A stretch of 64,000 nucleotides of DNA from positions 56,902 to 120,901 of the forward strand of contig CAJWLF010000005.1 in assembly GCA_913043205.1 (NCBI GenBank), given 5' to 3'. Below are positions 45,142 to 54,826 of this stretch, piece after piece. The first letter of the stretch is position 1. Each line of letters starts with the position of its first letter. Position numbers and translations under genes: made by a program. The notes beneath the pieces are model-generated. The model saw nothing but the letters and a program-made list of their open reading frames with translations. It was not told the origin of the DNA and made no database searches. Source of the stretch: an uncultured Chloroflexota bacterium (lineage in GTDB: Bacteria; Chloroflexota; UBA11872; VXNJ01).

Positions 45142-46266
45142 CTATGCCTCATATGAGGCGATCAAGAATCCTATAAGCCCGGTGTTTGTACCTGCAATGA
45201 CCAAAGTCTGTGCTACCGCGGCCAATTGGGCAGCTGAGTTAGTGGGTGTAAGACCTCCAATCCACCGGCTGAATATGAATAAATCGATGGTGATCCCGGC
45301 TGTTACCATTAGTGCGGCGGTGGCGAGAAGAAACTCTAGGCTGACGAATTGGTCCAGTTGATCTAGCATCGGGGTTTGTCGGAGTCCTTGCTTTATGCGC
45401 AATCTACGTATTCCCATACCCATTAAGGTGGCATTTAGTCCGACTACTACAAATATCGGCCCTGCGAATACTGGTTGCCAGTTCAGTCCTCCTATTGCTA
45501 GCCCACTTGAAACGTTAAAAGCCAGGGCAAAGGTTAGTAGGCCTAATAATAGAAACAGGATTCCAGGAATGATGTACAGATGGGTAGGCGTTAAAGTGAG
45601 TATCAAGCGCAAGTGTCGCCATCCATCACGGAAAGTTCTGAGCTTGCTTTCTCCGTCCCGTACAAGGTACGTGGATGGGATTTCTGTCACCTTTAAGCCT
45701 TTAACGGACGCTTTAGCCAGCATTTCTGAAGCCAATTCCATTCCGGATGATCGCAATTCCAATTTATCTAAACATTTACGAGTGAATGCTCGGTATCCGC
45801 TTTGACTGTCTCCAACCTGTACTCCATAAAAACTACGCAACAGCCAGCTAATCACAGGAGTTCCTAATTTGCGATGTAGCCACGGCATGGCGTTTGGTTG
45901 CATGTTTGCGTAGCGGTTTGCAATAGCCACATCGGATCCATCGTTGATCTCTTTCACCAGAGATCCTAGGTGATCTAGCTGGTAGGTGTCATCGGCGTCG
46001 GCCATTACCATAATGTCTGCTTTCGCTTCTGTGAAGCCTCGCAACAAGGCAGACCCATATCCCGGTCTAGCTTCATACACGACCCGGGCTCCGTTGCTAC
46101 GCGCTATTTCTGCAGATCGATCTGAAGACCCATTGTCAACAACTATGATTTCTCCAGAAAGGCCACTGCTTTTTATGCCTTCTTGAGCTCGTCGTATAGT
46201 TGCAGCAACGGTAGCCTCTTCGTTTAGGCATGGCAGCACGACAGATATTTGGAGTGTGTCCGTCAG
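45142..46266 (-). CDS. GT2 glycosyltransferase, dolichyl-phosphate mannosyltransferase-like, with C-terminal membrane helices
   Basis: Transfers a sugar from a nucleotide donor, probably to polyprenyl phosphate. The GT-A core shows ISVVLPCLNEEATV, IIVVDNGSSDRS, a donor-site MVMADADDTYQ (the DxD) and SGYRAFTRKC. Four membrane helices occupy the last 130 residues. The first in-frame GTG (46239) would cut off the first beta strand of the fold. The frame is open further upstream, and a CTG at 46266 has a perfect aaggag with 8-nt spacing, giving the start (M)TDTLQISVVLPCLNEE. I therefore place the start at CTG 46266. Confidence 0.88.
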   Translation of the reverse strand: MTDTLQISVVLPCLNEEATVAATIRRAQEGIKSSGLSGEIIVVDNGSSDRSAEIARSNGARVVYEARPGYGSALLRGFTEAKADIMVMADADDTYQLDHLGSLVKEINDGSDVAIANRYANMQPNAMPWLHRKLGTPVISWLLRSFYGVQVGDSQSGYRAFTRKCLDKLELRSSGMELASEMLAKASVKGLKVTEIPSTYLVRDGESKLRTFRDGWRHLRLILTLTPTHLYIIPGILFLLLGLLTFALAFNVSSGLAIGGLNWQPVFAGPIFVVVGLNATLMGMGIRRLRIKQGLRQTPMLDQLDQFVSLEFLLATAALMVTAGITIDLFIFSRWIGGLTPTNSAAQLAAVAQTLVIAGTNTGLIGFLIASYEA

Positions 46267-46280
46267 TTTAATGTCTCCTT
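46264..46280 (-). promoter_or_regulatory. Ribosome binding site and CTG start of the GT2 gene
   Basis: AAGGAG at 46280-46275, spacer ACATTAAA, then CTG at 46266-46264. There is no ATG, GTG or TTG between this site and the essential first beta strand of the enzyme. Confidence 0.55.
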
Positions 46281-46312
46281 GTATTGATGTGGATTTGGCA
46301 CAATATTAGTTT

Positions 46313-47107
46313 TCAATGTGGTACAGAGCATACAGCTATTAGGTTCATGGCTAGATCTGGTCGGCTTTCATCGAAACTTATATCAGAACTTAATGCTGGC
46401 TGATACGAAGGGAGCATCCGCCAGAACAGTCGGTGATCTCGAATTAAATTTAATAGCACTCGTTGGAGCCACTTAGGTGTTATCGGGAGCAGCATCTGCC
46501 CAGCCTTTACCGCACTTACAATCAACGGATTACGTTTTGACTTTTTGAGCGAGGTTCCAGAGTTCGATTGTGCGTTTTGCCCCATCAAACTTTCTATGTG
46601 GAATCCTGCGTTTTCTAGCAGGGCACGGAATTCTTCGACCGTTGGTTCGAAATGGTGCCACTTGTGAAGAGGTTTACGTCGTCCTGGACTATGTATTGCG
46701 CGGTTAGGAGCGGAAATAATGAGTTTGCCACCAGGAATTAAAACCCTTCTGATTTCTTCTAGGCACCTGTCTGGGGCAGGCATGTGTTCAATCATTTCGA
46801 ACGCTACAACTAAATGCAAAGACTTGGAATTCAAGGAAAGATTAAGTGCGTTTGTGACAAGAAATTCAATATTGGTACAGCCATAGTTTGTTTTTGCGTC
46901 GTGTAATGTCGAATCAGATATGTCTGCTGCAACTACTAACTTAGCTCTGGTTGCTAATTCGGCTGACCCGTATCCAGTGCCACAGGCTAAATCCAGTACG
47001 TGCTTTGAATCTGCATGGTTAGTTGCAAATATATACCGAGAATGATGGAGTTGGTAGATCTGAGTCCCCAAGGAAAGTCGCGGGTCTAGTCTCTCACCTG
47101 TGAACAA
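46313..47107 (-). CDS. Class I SAM-dependent methyltransferase
   Basis: Small-molecule or glycan methyltransferase of 264 residues. Motif I is VLDLACGTGYGSAEL, the acidic residue after beta-2 lies in VAADISDST, and post-motif regions are AFEMIEHMPAPD and LIPGGKLIISAPN. The FTGERLDP start is typical of methyltransferases found in polysaccharide clusters. It begins at TTG 47107 with gagg 7-8 nt upstream. Flanked by glycosyltransferases, so methylation of a surface sugar is likely. Confidence 0.88.
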   Translation of the reverse strand: MFTGERLDPRLSLGTQIYQLHHSRYIFATNHADSKHVLDLACGTGYGSAELATRAKLVVAADISDSTLHDAKTNYGCTNIEFLVTNALNLSLNSKSLHLVVAFEMIEHMPAPDRCLEEIRRVLIPGGKLIISAPNRAIHSPGRRKPLHKWHHFEPTVEEFRALLENAGFHIESLMGQNAQSNSGTSLKKSKRNPLIVSAVKAGQMLLPITPKWLQRVLLNLIRDHRLFWRMLPSYQPALSSDISFDESRPDLAMNLIAVCSVPH

Positions 47108-47160
47108 CGTAAGTCCTCGTGCCTAGCCAGAAATGGAAGTAATCGGTCCAATAAGTAGAG

Positions 47161-48306
47161 TTAATCATTTGATAATACTGACTCGTAAACATCAAGCATG
47201 CGATTACTGATTTCTCGCCAATCAAATTGCGAAGCGTACGATATGCAAACTTCTTCTCTGTATTGCGTTGGGGAGTCTATGACAGTTTGTATGGCGTCCG
47301 CTAGCGATGAGCATGATGGATCGCATACGATTCCGGTAACTCCATCTTTCACGAGTTCTGAGCTTGCGTTTTGTGGGCTATGTGTGACTATGGCCGGGAT
47401 TCCGCAGCAATTGGCTTCCAGCACGATATTGCCAAATCCTTCTCTTTCCGAGGGTAAGCACATTACCTTGGCTGATTTCATCATCGCATACATATCTTCT
47501 TCGGGTACAAATCCTAGGAAATCTACGGATTCTGCCAGTTTAAGGGTTTCGGTAAGTTTAGTTAGCCTGAGCAGTTCTGGGCCGTCTCCTATTATTCGAC
47601 AAGTGTATTTCTCTCCGCGTGAGTTTAGCTCGGCTAGCGCGCGGATGAGGAGGTCTACTCTCTTATGGGGCATAAGCCTCCCGGCATAAATAATTTCGGA
47701 GGGCGGAAATTCACTTTTTACAGACCGAATCTTCTGGAAGCTGACCCCGCTTGGGACTGTCTCCACAGTATTGGGATTCCTGCGAAAAGGACCTTTTAAT
47801 AATCGTTGGCGAGTAAATTCTGAGATTGCTACGGAGTTGGGTGATGCTGAAACGGCGAGTTGCTCGACCAGTCTTCCTGCTATCCCTTTTGTCCCCCAGT
47901 ATTGATGCCAATAGCTTCCCCAATATTCAAGCCAGGTCACCACGAGAGGAATTCTTCTTACACCGGTAACCGCTCTGCTGGAAAGCACAGAAAAATAGGG
48001 AAACGAACAGCAGTCAATGATGTCGAAATCACCATTAAATAAAGTAGGAATGATGGATAATCCAAATGAGAGCGCTTCTGAAGGGCTTCGGCTCCCATCC
48101 GTCTTATAAAGGTTTTTGGGTGGACCTGTCGATATATACCGTACGGAGCTGTTATCTGAGTCGGGAGGTTGGCTTCCCCACCAGCCGTATCCTATTAGGC
48201 ACACTTCATGATTTTTGGATAGCTGCTGTGCAATTTCATAGTACCGGCGTTCAGCCCCACCCTTCACAAAAGGGTACACTGCGTCATAAACCAGCGCGAT
48301 TCGCAT
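47161..48306 (-). CDS. GT4 glycosyltransferase
   Basis: Retaining nucleotide-sugar glycosyltransferase of the GT-B fold. The N-terminus MRIALVYDAVYPFVKGGAERR has the acceptor-side glycine loop. The C-terminal domain shows YAGRLMPHKRVDLLIRAL and the E-x7-E motif in EGFGNIVLE. ATG 48306 is chosen because it starts the fold and has a caggag site; an upstream in-frame ATG at 48426 would add 40 unrelated residues and overlap the divergent gene. Part of the glycan assembly block. Confidence 0.92.
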   Translation of the reverse strand: MRIALVYDAVYPFVKGGAERRYYEIAQQLSKNHEVCLIGYGWWGSQPPDSDNSSVRYISTGPPKNLYKTDGSRSPSEALSFGLSIIPTLFNGDFDIIDCCSFPYFSVLSSRAVTGVRRIPLVVTWLEYWGSYWHQYWGTKGIAGRLVEQLAVSASPNSVAISEFTRQRLLKGPFRRNPNTVETVPSGVSFQKIRSVKSEFPPSEIIYAGRLMPHKRVDLLIRALAELNSRGEKYTCRIIGDGPELLRLTKLTETLKLAESVDFLGFVPEEDMYAMMKSAKVMCLPSEREGFGNIVLEANCCGIPAIVTHSPQNASSELVKDGVTGIVCDPSCSSLADAIQTVIDSPTQYREEVCISYASQFDWREISNRMLDVYESVLSND

Positions 48307-48380
48307 GCTTACTCCTGTCAAAAGAGATGAGCTAAGAATACAGTCTGGGCGATATTGATGCTTAGGCGATTGATTTAGGA

Positions 48381-50885
48381 GTGATATTGGGGAATAGGCT
48401 AACAAGCGGGGTAAAAGTTTGGCCATTCGCCATAGCGGGATATTTCTTGCTATTAGCGGTTCTCATAACTTTTCCACTCATTTCGCATTTGTCGGGACAC
48501 CTGCCTTACGACAAGGCACATGACCAGCTATATATACTGAGCTTGTTGGAATTCCAGACAACAGCGTTGCTTTTTCATCCCAATGAGTTCTTTTCTGGGA
48601 ATATTTTTTATGGATCTGGTGATGCACTTTATTCCTCAGACTTGTTGCTAGGTCTACTGGCAATTTTTGGCCCGCTAAAGTTGTTGATAGGCGATTCTAT
48701 GGTTGCGTTTAACCTGACATATATTCTGGCTTTTGCATTTAATGCAATTGCGATGTATTGGTTGGGCTGGACTACTACTAAATCGAGGAGCGCTGCACTT
48801 GTAGCAGGGACTGTATACGGGTTTGGCGCACTTCAAATCAATTATGCTTTTCACCTACAGTTGATTGCGGCGTGGTGGACACCGTTGGCTCTCGTTTTTG
48901 TCTGCAGATTTGCATACAACCTTAGGGTCAGGGAATTTTCTGTAGCAGTATTAGCGGTGTGGCTTCAATTCGCAACCTCGGTGCATTTGGGCCTTATAGC
49001 CGCGATGGCATCGCTTCTATTTATGATTCCGGTTGTCTACAGACAGATTGTCCTTGCGCACAATTGGCGAGTGGGATTTTATCTTTTTGCCGTGACAGTG
49101 GTTATGACGATTCCTTTCATTCCTCTTGTTGTGGGTTACTTGCAATATGCGGACATGTGGCAGGGAGGTAGGACATTGCAAGAAGTTCAATTTTGGTCTG
49201 TTGAAATGAGAGACTATCTATCTCCTACTGACAGACTGCGTTGGCACACTTCTCTAGCAGATATTTTTCCAATGGCGTACTTTGAAAGAAGTGTGTTTCT
49301 CGGATTTGTTCCGTTGATTATTGGGGCATTTGGTTTTCTTGTAGGGATAAAATCGAAAATCAGGGTTAGTGGGTTTTCTTTTCGAGCTATTAGCGGTGTG
49401 GCGGGAGGGCTTTTACTTGCAGGAGTTCTATTTTCATTAGGAACTCATTGGAAATCGGCTGATGGCCTTATTACCGACACGAAATTACCCTACTTTGTAT
49501 TGTTCGAACACGTCCCTGTCTTCCGCGCTATTAGGGTGGTTGCGAGATTTTCACTAATGTGTCATTTGGCCATTGCAATTTTGGTTGCTGTTGGCGTGGC
49601 TATGATACCTCGCAATTTCAGGATCGGATTTATGGGTACAAGTATTGTTGGGGTTGTTTTGGCCGGAGTGACCGTTCTTGAAGTATTGCCTACCCCGTTG
49701 TCTGTGCATGCTGTCACAGATCACACGCAATTAGTAAAGGAGTTGAAGCAAATAGATCGTGGTCCTGCGATCTTTGTCCCGGTGCGACGCACTGATGTTG
49801 ACTGGAGATATGGGCTAGGTGGGGATGTGGAGCGAATGTGGATTGCGGCACAAGGTGGTGTAGGGCCAATAGTTAATGGCTATTCGGGGCATATATGGGG
49901 CAAGATAGATCATTTTGTTGCTGCCACTGAGGGACGACATATTCGAGACGCCGGAAGTCTTGCCGAGTCTCTTCAGATGTATGGAATTCAGTATGTGTTA
50001 CTGGATTTATCGGCTATTTCTAATCAAGACAAGGCTATGTGGGATAAATTCCAGAATAGTTCTGTTGTCGAAAAGACATTGGATCAGGGCGGATACAGAA
50101 TCATTACATTAGCAAAATCCTCAATAGTTAACAGGGGAGATTGGTCAAGCCTTGATGTTCGATTGTTGCTTGATAGTGCTGAGCCAGATCAGCGGTTTAA
50201 GGCAGCCCTTGTTCTATCTGGCCGCGAGGCTGGGTTGCCATGGGTACCGCCGAAAGGGGCATATAAACGAGACTTGGAGATATTGTGGTACGACTTAAAC
50301 AACAACGTTGTAAGTCAATCCTCGGGGATATGGCGTCCCTCTTCTTTTCTTGAGCCTGGACAGCTCGATGTACTTCCGTTAGACATTATGACTCCTTCGA
50401 TCATCGGGAATTATTTCATGGTTATCTCCATAGATAGAGAAATATTGCTTTCAAGCAATGTGTCAATAAAGAATCACGATAAAAAACCTTTTGATGGAGG
50501 GGTTGGTCTTGGTGGCGCGTTGGTTACTCGAAGTCCGCGGTCGATAAATGTGACCGCCGGACATGATTTTGAGCTTCATTTTGATGCGTTAAATACGGGG
50601 AACGTTGATTGGGTGGGCAACGCCAACATAAGGGTGGGTTGGCAATGGTATAAACGGGGTCAGAATGGAGACCTCCAACCGGCTGGACTGCCTGAGGGCA
50701 GGCTCCCTTTACTAAATCATGTGTATGGCACTGTTCCTGTTGGCGCGGGGCATGCTTTCTATGGGACGGCGACGGCGCCCAACAAAGCTGGGGATTATGT
50801 TCTACGGGTCGGATTGCTAGCAGAATTAGTTGCGTGGTTCCCTGGGGATCTGCTTGATGTCTACGTGACTGTAGAACCTCAGTAG
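48381..50885 (+). CDS. Large GT-C-like membrane protein with C-terminal beta-sandwich domains (paralog A)
   Basis: An 834-residue protein with about 11-13 membrane helices in the first 450 residues, then a large extracytoplasmic part. An acidic loop AHDQLYILSLLEFQ after helix 1 sits where GT-C enzymes keep a catalytic Asp. The conserved segment VFRAIRVVARFSL is shared with the next gene. Two beta-rich domains follow: about 595-700 and about 715-834, the latter with the HFDALNTGNVDW and GTVPVGAGHAF pattern of NBR1-type or CARDB-like Ig domains. The start is GTG 48381 or TTG 48387 (better spacing to ggag). It may add sugars or lipids to exported polymer; this is inference. Confidence 0.75.
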   Translation: MILGNRLTSGVKVWPFAIAGYFLLLAVLITFPLISHLSGHLPYDKAHDQLYILSLLEFQTTALLFHPNEFFSGNIFYGSGDALYSSDLLLGLLAIFGPLKLLIGDSMVAFNLTYILAFAFNAIAMYWLGWTTTKSRSAALVAGTVYGFGALQINYAFHLQLIAAWWTPLALVFVCRFAYNLRVREFSVAVLAVWLQFATSVHLGLIAAMASLLFMIPVVYRQIVLAHNWRVGFYLFAVTVVMTIPFIPLVVGYLQYADMWQGGRTLQEVQFWSVEMRDYLSPTDRLRWHTSLADIFPMAYFERSVFLGFVPLIIGAFGFLVGIKSKIRVSGFSFRAISGVAGGLLLAGVLFSLGTHWKSADGLITDTKLPYFVLFEHVPVFRAIRVVARFSLMCHLAIAILVAVGVAMIPRNFRIGFMGTSIVGVVLAGVTVLEVLPTPLSVHAVTDHTQLVKELKQIDRGPAIFVPVRRTDVDWRYGLGGDVERMWIAAQGGVGPIVNGYSGHIWGKIDHFVAATEGRHIRDAGSLAESLQMYGIQYVLLDLSAISNQDKAMWDKFQNSSVVEKTLDQGGYRIITLAKSSIVNRGDWSSLDVRLLLDSAEPDQRFKAALVLSGREAGLPWVPPKGAYKRDLEILWYDLNNNVVSQSSGIWRPSSFLEPGQLDVLPLDIMTPSIIGNYFMVISIDREILLSSNVSIKNHDKKPFDGGVGLGGALVTRSPRSINVTAGHDFELHFDALNTGNVDWVGNANIRVGWQWYKRGQNGDLQPAGLPEGRLPLLNHVYGTVPVGAGHAFYGTATAPNKAGDYVLRVGLLAELVAWFPGDLLDVYVTVEPQ

Positions 50886-50917
50886 TAGCATTTGATATAA
50901 GGAAACCTATAGGCGAA

Positions 50918-53452
50918 TTGTTTACCAAATACTTCCAGAGAGACATGTTAAAAGTCAGCTCCATGCGAAATGTTCTATCAACGTTGCGATCGTGGCCTTG
51001 CAGTAGACAGGTTTGGCATATCGTGGCGGGACTAACTTTTACAGTGGCTGCAATTTTGTTCACCTATCCACTGATTACTGTTGCAAGTACCCATATCACG
51101 TATAAACCCAGTGGTGATCAGCTGTTTTTGTTGAGCATACTTGAGTGGCAACGAACGACTCTCTTTTCCGATCCAGGCAATATTTTTCTTGGCAATTTTT
51201 ATTTCGGTTCGGGAGGCGCATTATTTGGGTCGGACTTATTGTTAGGGTTCTTGCCTGTTTATGCCCCAATCGCGTTTATTACTAGCAATCCAGTTTTTGC
51301 ATACAGCATTACACATATTGGAGCTTACATTCTTAACGCACTAGCGATGTACGTTACTGTATTGAGCTTAACTAAATCTAAATATGGGGCCTTGGTAGCT
51401 GGAGCCATTTACGCATTTGCCCCATTGCAATTGGCTTATGCGAGCCATCTGCAATTTCTGGGGGCCTGGTGGTTGCCGTTGGTGTTGTTGATGAGCCTAC
51501 GATTTCAGACTGAATATAACTGGAAATATTTTGCTGCTGCTGTCGTACTAGTATGGATCCAATTTGTTACAGCAGTGCACCTTGGCGTGATTGCTGCAAT
51601 GGTCCTTATGGTGTTTGCCGCTGTTCCGGCTGCTATAAAAATATTTTCCAATCGTGATTGGCAACTAGGGATAAAGTTGATATCCATGGGCACTATTGTG
51701 AGTCTGCCCTTTATCCCTATAGTGAATGGGTACCTAACTTTCAGTACGGCATGGCAGGCCGATCGGGATATCACGGAATTACAGTTCTGGTCGGTTCAAC
51801 TGAGGGACTATTTGTCGCCTACTGATCGTTTGCGTTGGTATGACTTGCTTGCTGACAGATTTCCTGTTCCCAGAGGTGAGCGACGGGTATTTCCTGGGTT
51901 TATGCCGTTGGTGTTTGCGGCAGTTGGGGTTGTCGGATTCAGGATGGGGTCTCGTGATTTCAGACGCAGAGTAGGATGGGTGATGATTGCTCTTGTGTCA
52001 CTCGGCGTCATTGCTGTTTTGTTCTCTTTAGGTACTCACTGGAAGCGACATGAAATAGTAAGTGATGTCTCCCTGCCATACTTACTTTTATTCGACAATG
52101 TACCTGTATTTAAGGCGATTCGTGTTGTAGCACGCTTTTCATTGTTGTTGCATTTTGCCCTCGCCATTCTTGGTGGTATAGGTGTAGCAGTACTGGTGGA
52201 TCGACTGGCTCATAAATGGATGAAGGCGGGAATACTAGCGCTTATTTGTGCCCTATTTATATTTGTTGAATCTTTTCCTGAGCCGCTGGCTACATTCCCA
52301 GTTCCTGATCACGCGGAGCTTCGAGGTTCTTTAGGGCAAGCAGAGGACGGCCCCATACTTTTTGTGCCAGTTGCTTCAAAGGAAGAAATTCAGATTATTT
52401 GGAACGCAACGGATGTTGGGGTTGGGCCTCTGGTCAATGGATATTCTGGTCATATATGGCAGCAGCAATGGTACTTCAAAGAGATCACACAAAGTCTGAT
52501 GATGAATGAGATGCCGGGTTTGATTTCTGGGCTACATGCCTACGGAATCCGAACGATTGTGGTTGACAGGAAACAAATAGGGGATCAAGCGGTCAAATAC
52601 TGGAAGTCTGTATCTGGACTCGAACTGGTGAAATCTGTCCGAATCAATGATGCATACATATCCATAACGCTGGCTGATGGTCAGGCGCAAACACTTAGCA
52701 GGTGGGGTGATGTTAGTTCTACATTTCTAGCTACAGAGGTTCGACCAGAGGCAGGTTTTGTGGTCCCAGTAGTCGTCCACAATAGCGGCGATTATGCCTG
52801 GATCCCTCCGGGAGATTCTCGTGTTCGTAAGCTTCAGATGGAATGGAGGAATGAGCAAAATACGTCAGTACTATCTTTTGATACACCGGTTCTTCCTCCT
52901 CCGTTTTTAAAGCCAGGACAGGTTCATATAGCTGAAATGCATATCTTTACACCTAGCGATCCTGGGCTCTACAAGGTTATTGCATCGGCGGATGGTGAGT
53001 ATTTGTTCAGTCAGGAAATAATGGTTAGGGATTTACCGGAAGTTGCATTCAGTGGTAGTGCAAAAGGGATGCGTTCTTCGCTTAAATTGAGGACCCCGTC
53101 ATCTGTAAGAACCGAGGCAGGATCGCGTGTTCCCTTTCATGTAGATGCGATAAATACTGGCAAAGCCATCTGGACTGGCCCGGCGAATATCCGTCTAGGT
53201 TGGCGTTGGCACGAAGTGGGAACGGATGGGGTGGAACGGGAAATTAACCAATATGAAGGAAGATCACAGTTTTTGCTGGGACATATTTGGGGGGATATAG
53301 TCCCAGGCAGTGGTTATGCTTTTGGGGGTCAGCTTCGTGTCCCTGACAAACCAGGTCGATATAAGGTTCGCATGTCTATGCTCATGGAATTGGTTGCCTG
53401 GTTTCCAGAAGAGGAAGTTGAAATTGAAGTGTATGTAACCGATGCAAAATGA
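50918..53452 (+). CDS. Large GT-C-like membrane protein with C-terminal beta-sandwich domains (paralog B)
   Basis: An 844-residue paralog of the preceding gene, 32 bp downstream on the same strand. The same loop (PSGDQLFLLSILEWQ), the same VFKAIRVVARFSL segment and the same two terminal beta domains are present (about 725-844: HVDAINTGKAIW, GDIVPGSGYAF). The start is uncertain: TTG 50918, ATG 50945 or ATG 50963 all precede the first helix. The two copies have kept domain order and length but differ at many positions, consistent with an old tandem duplication and separate acceptors or a heterodimer. Confidence 0.75.
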   Translation: MFTKYFQRDMLKVSSMRNVLSTLRSWPCSRQVWHIVAGLTFTVAAILFTYPLITVASTHITYKPSGDQLFLLSILEWQRTTLFSDPGNIFLGNFYFGSGGALFGSDLLLGFLPVYAPIAFITSNPVFAYSITHIGAYILNALAMYVTVLSLTKSKYGALVAGAIYAFAPLQLAYASHLQFLGAWWLPLVLLMSLRFQTEYNWKYFAAAVVLVWIQFVTAVHLGVIAAMVLMVFAAVPAAIKIFSNRDWQLGIKLISMGTIVSLPFIPIVNGYLTFSTAWQADRDITELQFWSVQLRDYLSPTDRLRWYDLLADRFPVPRGERRVFPGFMPLVFAAVGVVGFRMGSRDFRRRVGWVMIALVSLGVIAVLFSLGTHWKRHEIVSDVSLPYLLLFDNVPVFKAIRVVARFSLLLHFALAILGGIGVAVLVDRLAHKWMKAGILALICALFIFVESFPEPLATFPVPDHAELRGSLGQAEDGPILFVPVASKEEIQIIWNATDVGVGPLVNGYSGHIWQQQWYFKEITQSLMMNEMPGLISGLHAYGIRTIVVDRKQIGDQAVKYWKSVSGLELVKSVRINDAYISITLADGQAQTLSRWGDVSSTFLATEVRPEAGFVVPVVVHNSGDYAWIPPGDSRVRKLQMEWRNEQNTSVLSFDTPVLPPPFLKPGQVHIAEMHIFTPSDPGLYKVIASADGEYLFSQEIMVRDLPEVAFSGSAKGMRSSLKLRTPSSVRTEAGSRVPFHVDAINTGKAIWTGPANIRLGWRWHEVGTDGVEREINQYEGRSQFLLGHIWGDIVPGSGYAFGGQLRVPDKPGRYKVRMSMLMELVAWFPEEEVEIEVYVTDAK

Positions 53453-53587
53453 GTTTTGGGATGGTCTTAGTATTCGCGGATAGTTAGCAGCAGATGTATT
53501 GTGTGCAACGGACGATAGGTTGATGCTGAGCCAGATTAATGAAAAGGACTTTTGTTTGCTCATATTATTTAATCGAATTGAGATGCT

Positions 53588-54493
53588 GTGAGTTACGATT
53601 TTACAGCGGACAGCAAGCATCGGGTAATAGTAAATACTGATGCCAAGAATGAGGCAGATGACCAGTTTGCTATAGTCCATGCACTTTTGACTCCGGCATT
53701 TGAGATCCATGGAATTATTCCCGCTCATTTTGGTGATGCCAAATCGGCAACGAGTATGCAGGACAGTCATGATGAGACAATGCTATTGCTCGAACTGTTA
53801 AATATGCCAGACTCTGTGCAAGTGTGTGACGGGGCTGCACATGCGATGCCGGACAAACAGAGTCCTGTTCCGTCCGATGGGGCGAGACTGATAATTGAAG
53901 AGGCAATGCGAGATGATCCCCGACCATTAAACATCTTGTTTTATGGTCCACTTACCGATATGGCCTCAGCATTGCTAATAGAGCCTGAAATTGAAAACCG
54001 AGACCTTAATGTGATATGGATTGGGGGTGGTCCTTGGCCTGATGGAGGGGATGAATACAATCTTTCAAACGACATACACTCGGCAAATGTGGTTTTCGAA
54101 TCCCAACTTCCGTTGAGCCAGATCCCTAGCTCTGTGTATAGACGTGTGCCTGTGAGTTATGCAGAGTTGTACGAAAAGGTTTACAGTCATGGACCGCTTG
54201 GGAAATATCTGGTGGATCAGTTGGTCGAATTTAATCTTGGGAACCCGAACAGGCCGATGGCCATGGAATTCAGGAGCCTAGGCGATTCCCCCGCTGTTGC
54301 AGTAACGATCTATCCTGACTGCGGCGTTTGGTCATGGCAATCAGCCCCGGAGATTGAGCCGGACATGACATATGTGCACAACAAATACAAAGGACGAAAT
54401 CGTCCGATTAGAGTGTATGAAGACATAGATTCCCGCTTCATTCTTGAAGACTTTTTTGCCAAACTAAAGGCGCATGTATCGTCTGGCAGTTGA
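53588..54493 (+). CDS. Inosine/uridine-preferring nucleoside hydrolase-like protein
   Basis: Predicted N-ribohydrolase-fold protein, 301 residues, starting at GTG 53588. The family metal motif DTDxxxDD appears as NTDAKNEADDQFA, with the first Asp replaced by Asn. FYGPLTDMASAL and VIWIGGGPWPDGGDEYNLSNDIHSA carry the later conserved Asn/Asp. The Asn change and the divergent C-terminus mean activity on nucleosides is not assured; other glycosidic bonds are possible. No signal peptide. Confidence 0.75.
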   Translation: MSYDFTADSKHRVIVNTDAKNEADDQFAIVHALLTPAFEIHGIIPAHFGDAKSATSMQDSHDETMLLLELLNMPDSVQVCDGAAHAMPDKQSPVPSDGARLIIEEAMRDDPRPLNILFYGPLTDMASALLIEPEIENRDLNVIWIGGGPWPDGGDEYNLSNDIHSANVVFESQLPLSQIPSSVYRRVPVSYAELYEKVYSHGPLGKYLVDQLVEFNLGNPNRPMAMEFRSLGDSPAVAVTIYPDCGVWSWQSAPEIEPDMTYVHNKYKGRNRPIRVYEDIDSRFILEDFFAKLKAHVSSGS

Positions 54494-54565
54494 CGGGAGT
54501 GATTAGATAAACGGTAATAGGCTTAGGTGTTCTGTCGTTTATACGATAAATTTTACGCTTGCATA

Positions 54566-54638
54566 GGGCCGGTAGCTCAGCTGGTAGAGCAACGGACTTT
54601 TAATCCGTCGGTCGTGAGTTCGAATCTCACCCGGCTCA
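54566..54638 (+). tRNA. tRNA-Lys (anticodon TTT)
   Basis: A complete cloverleaf can be drawn by eye: acceptor GGGCCGG / CCGGCTC (one G-T pair), D-arm GCTC-GAGC, anticodon arm ACGGA-CTTTTAA-TCCGT with TTT at the anticodon, five-base variable loop CGGTC, T-arm GTGAG-TTCGAAT-CTCAC, discriminator A. The 3' CCA is not encoded (A is followed by CCC). Confidence 0.97.
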
Positions 54639-54826
54639 CCCTTCCTAGAAATGATGTGTCTCGTGTTTGCGAATTCGGTTCTGCTGAGCGCGCATTTCAC
54701 GGTGATGGTCAAGATGGCTTCGGTCATAGCTGGCATGGTGATTGTTCTCTGAGATTTCTTTCTTGCACCCTATGCATGTTAACTTTGATCCGGTAATACA
54801 GCGTAGCCGCAAGGAGGTTGTAAAAT

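Noticed and set aside
45142..46239. GTG 46239 as the start of the GT2 gene
   Set aside because: It would remove the first beta strand (ISVV) and has no ribosome binding site, whereas the upstream CTG has a perfect one.
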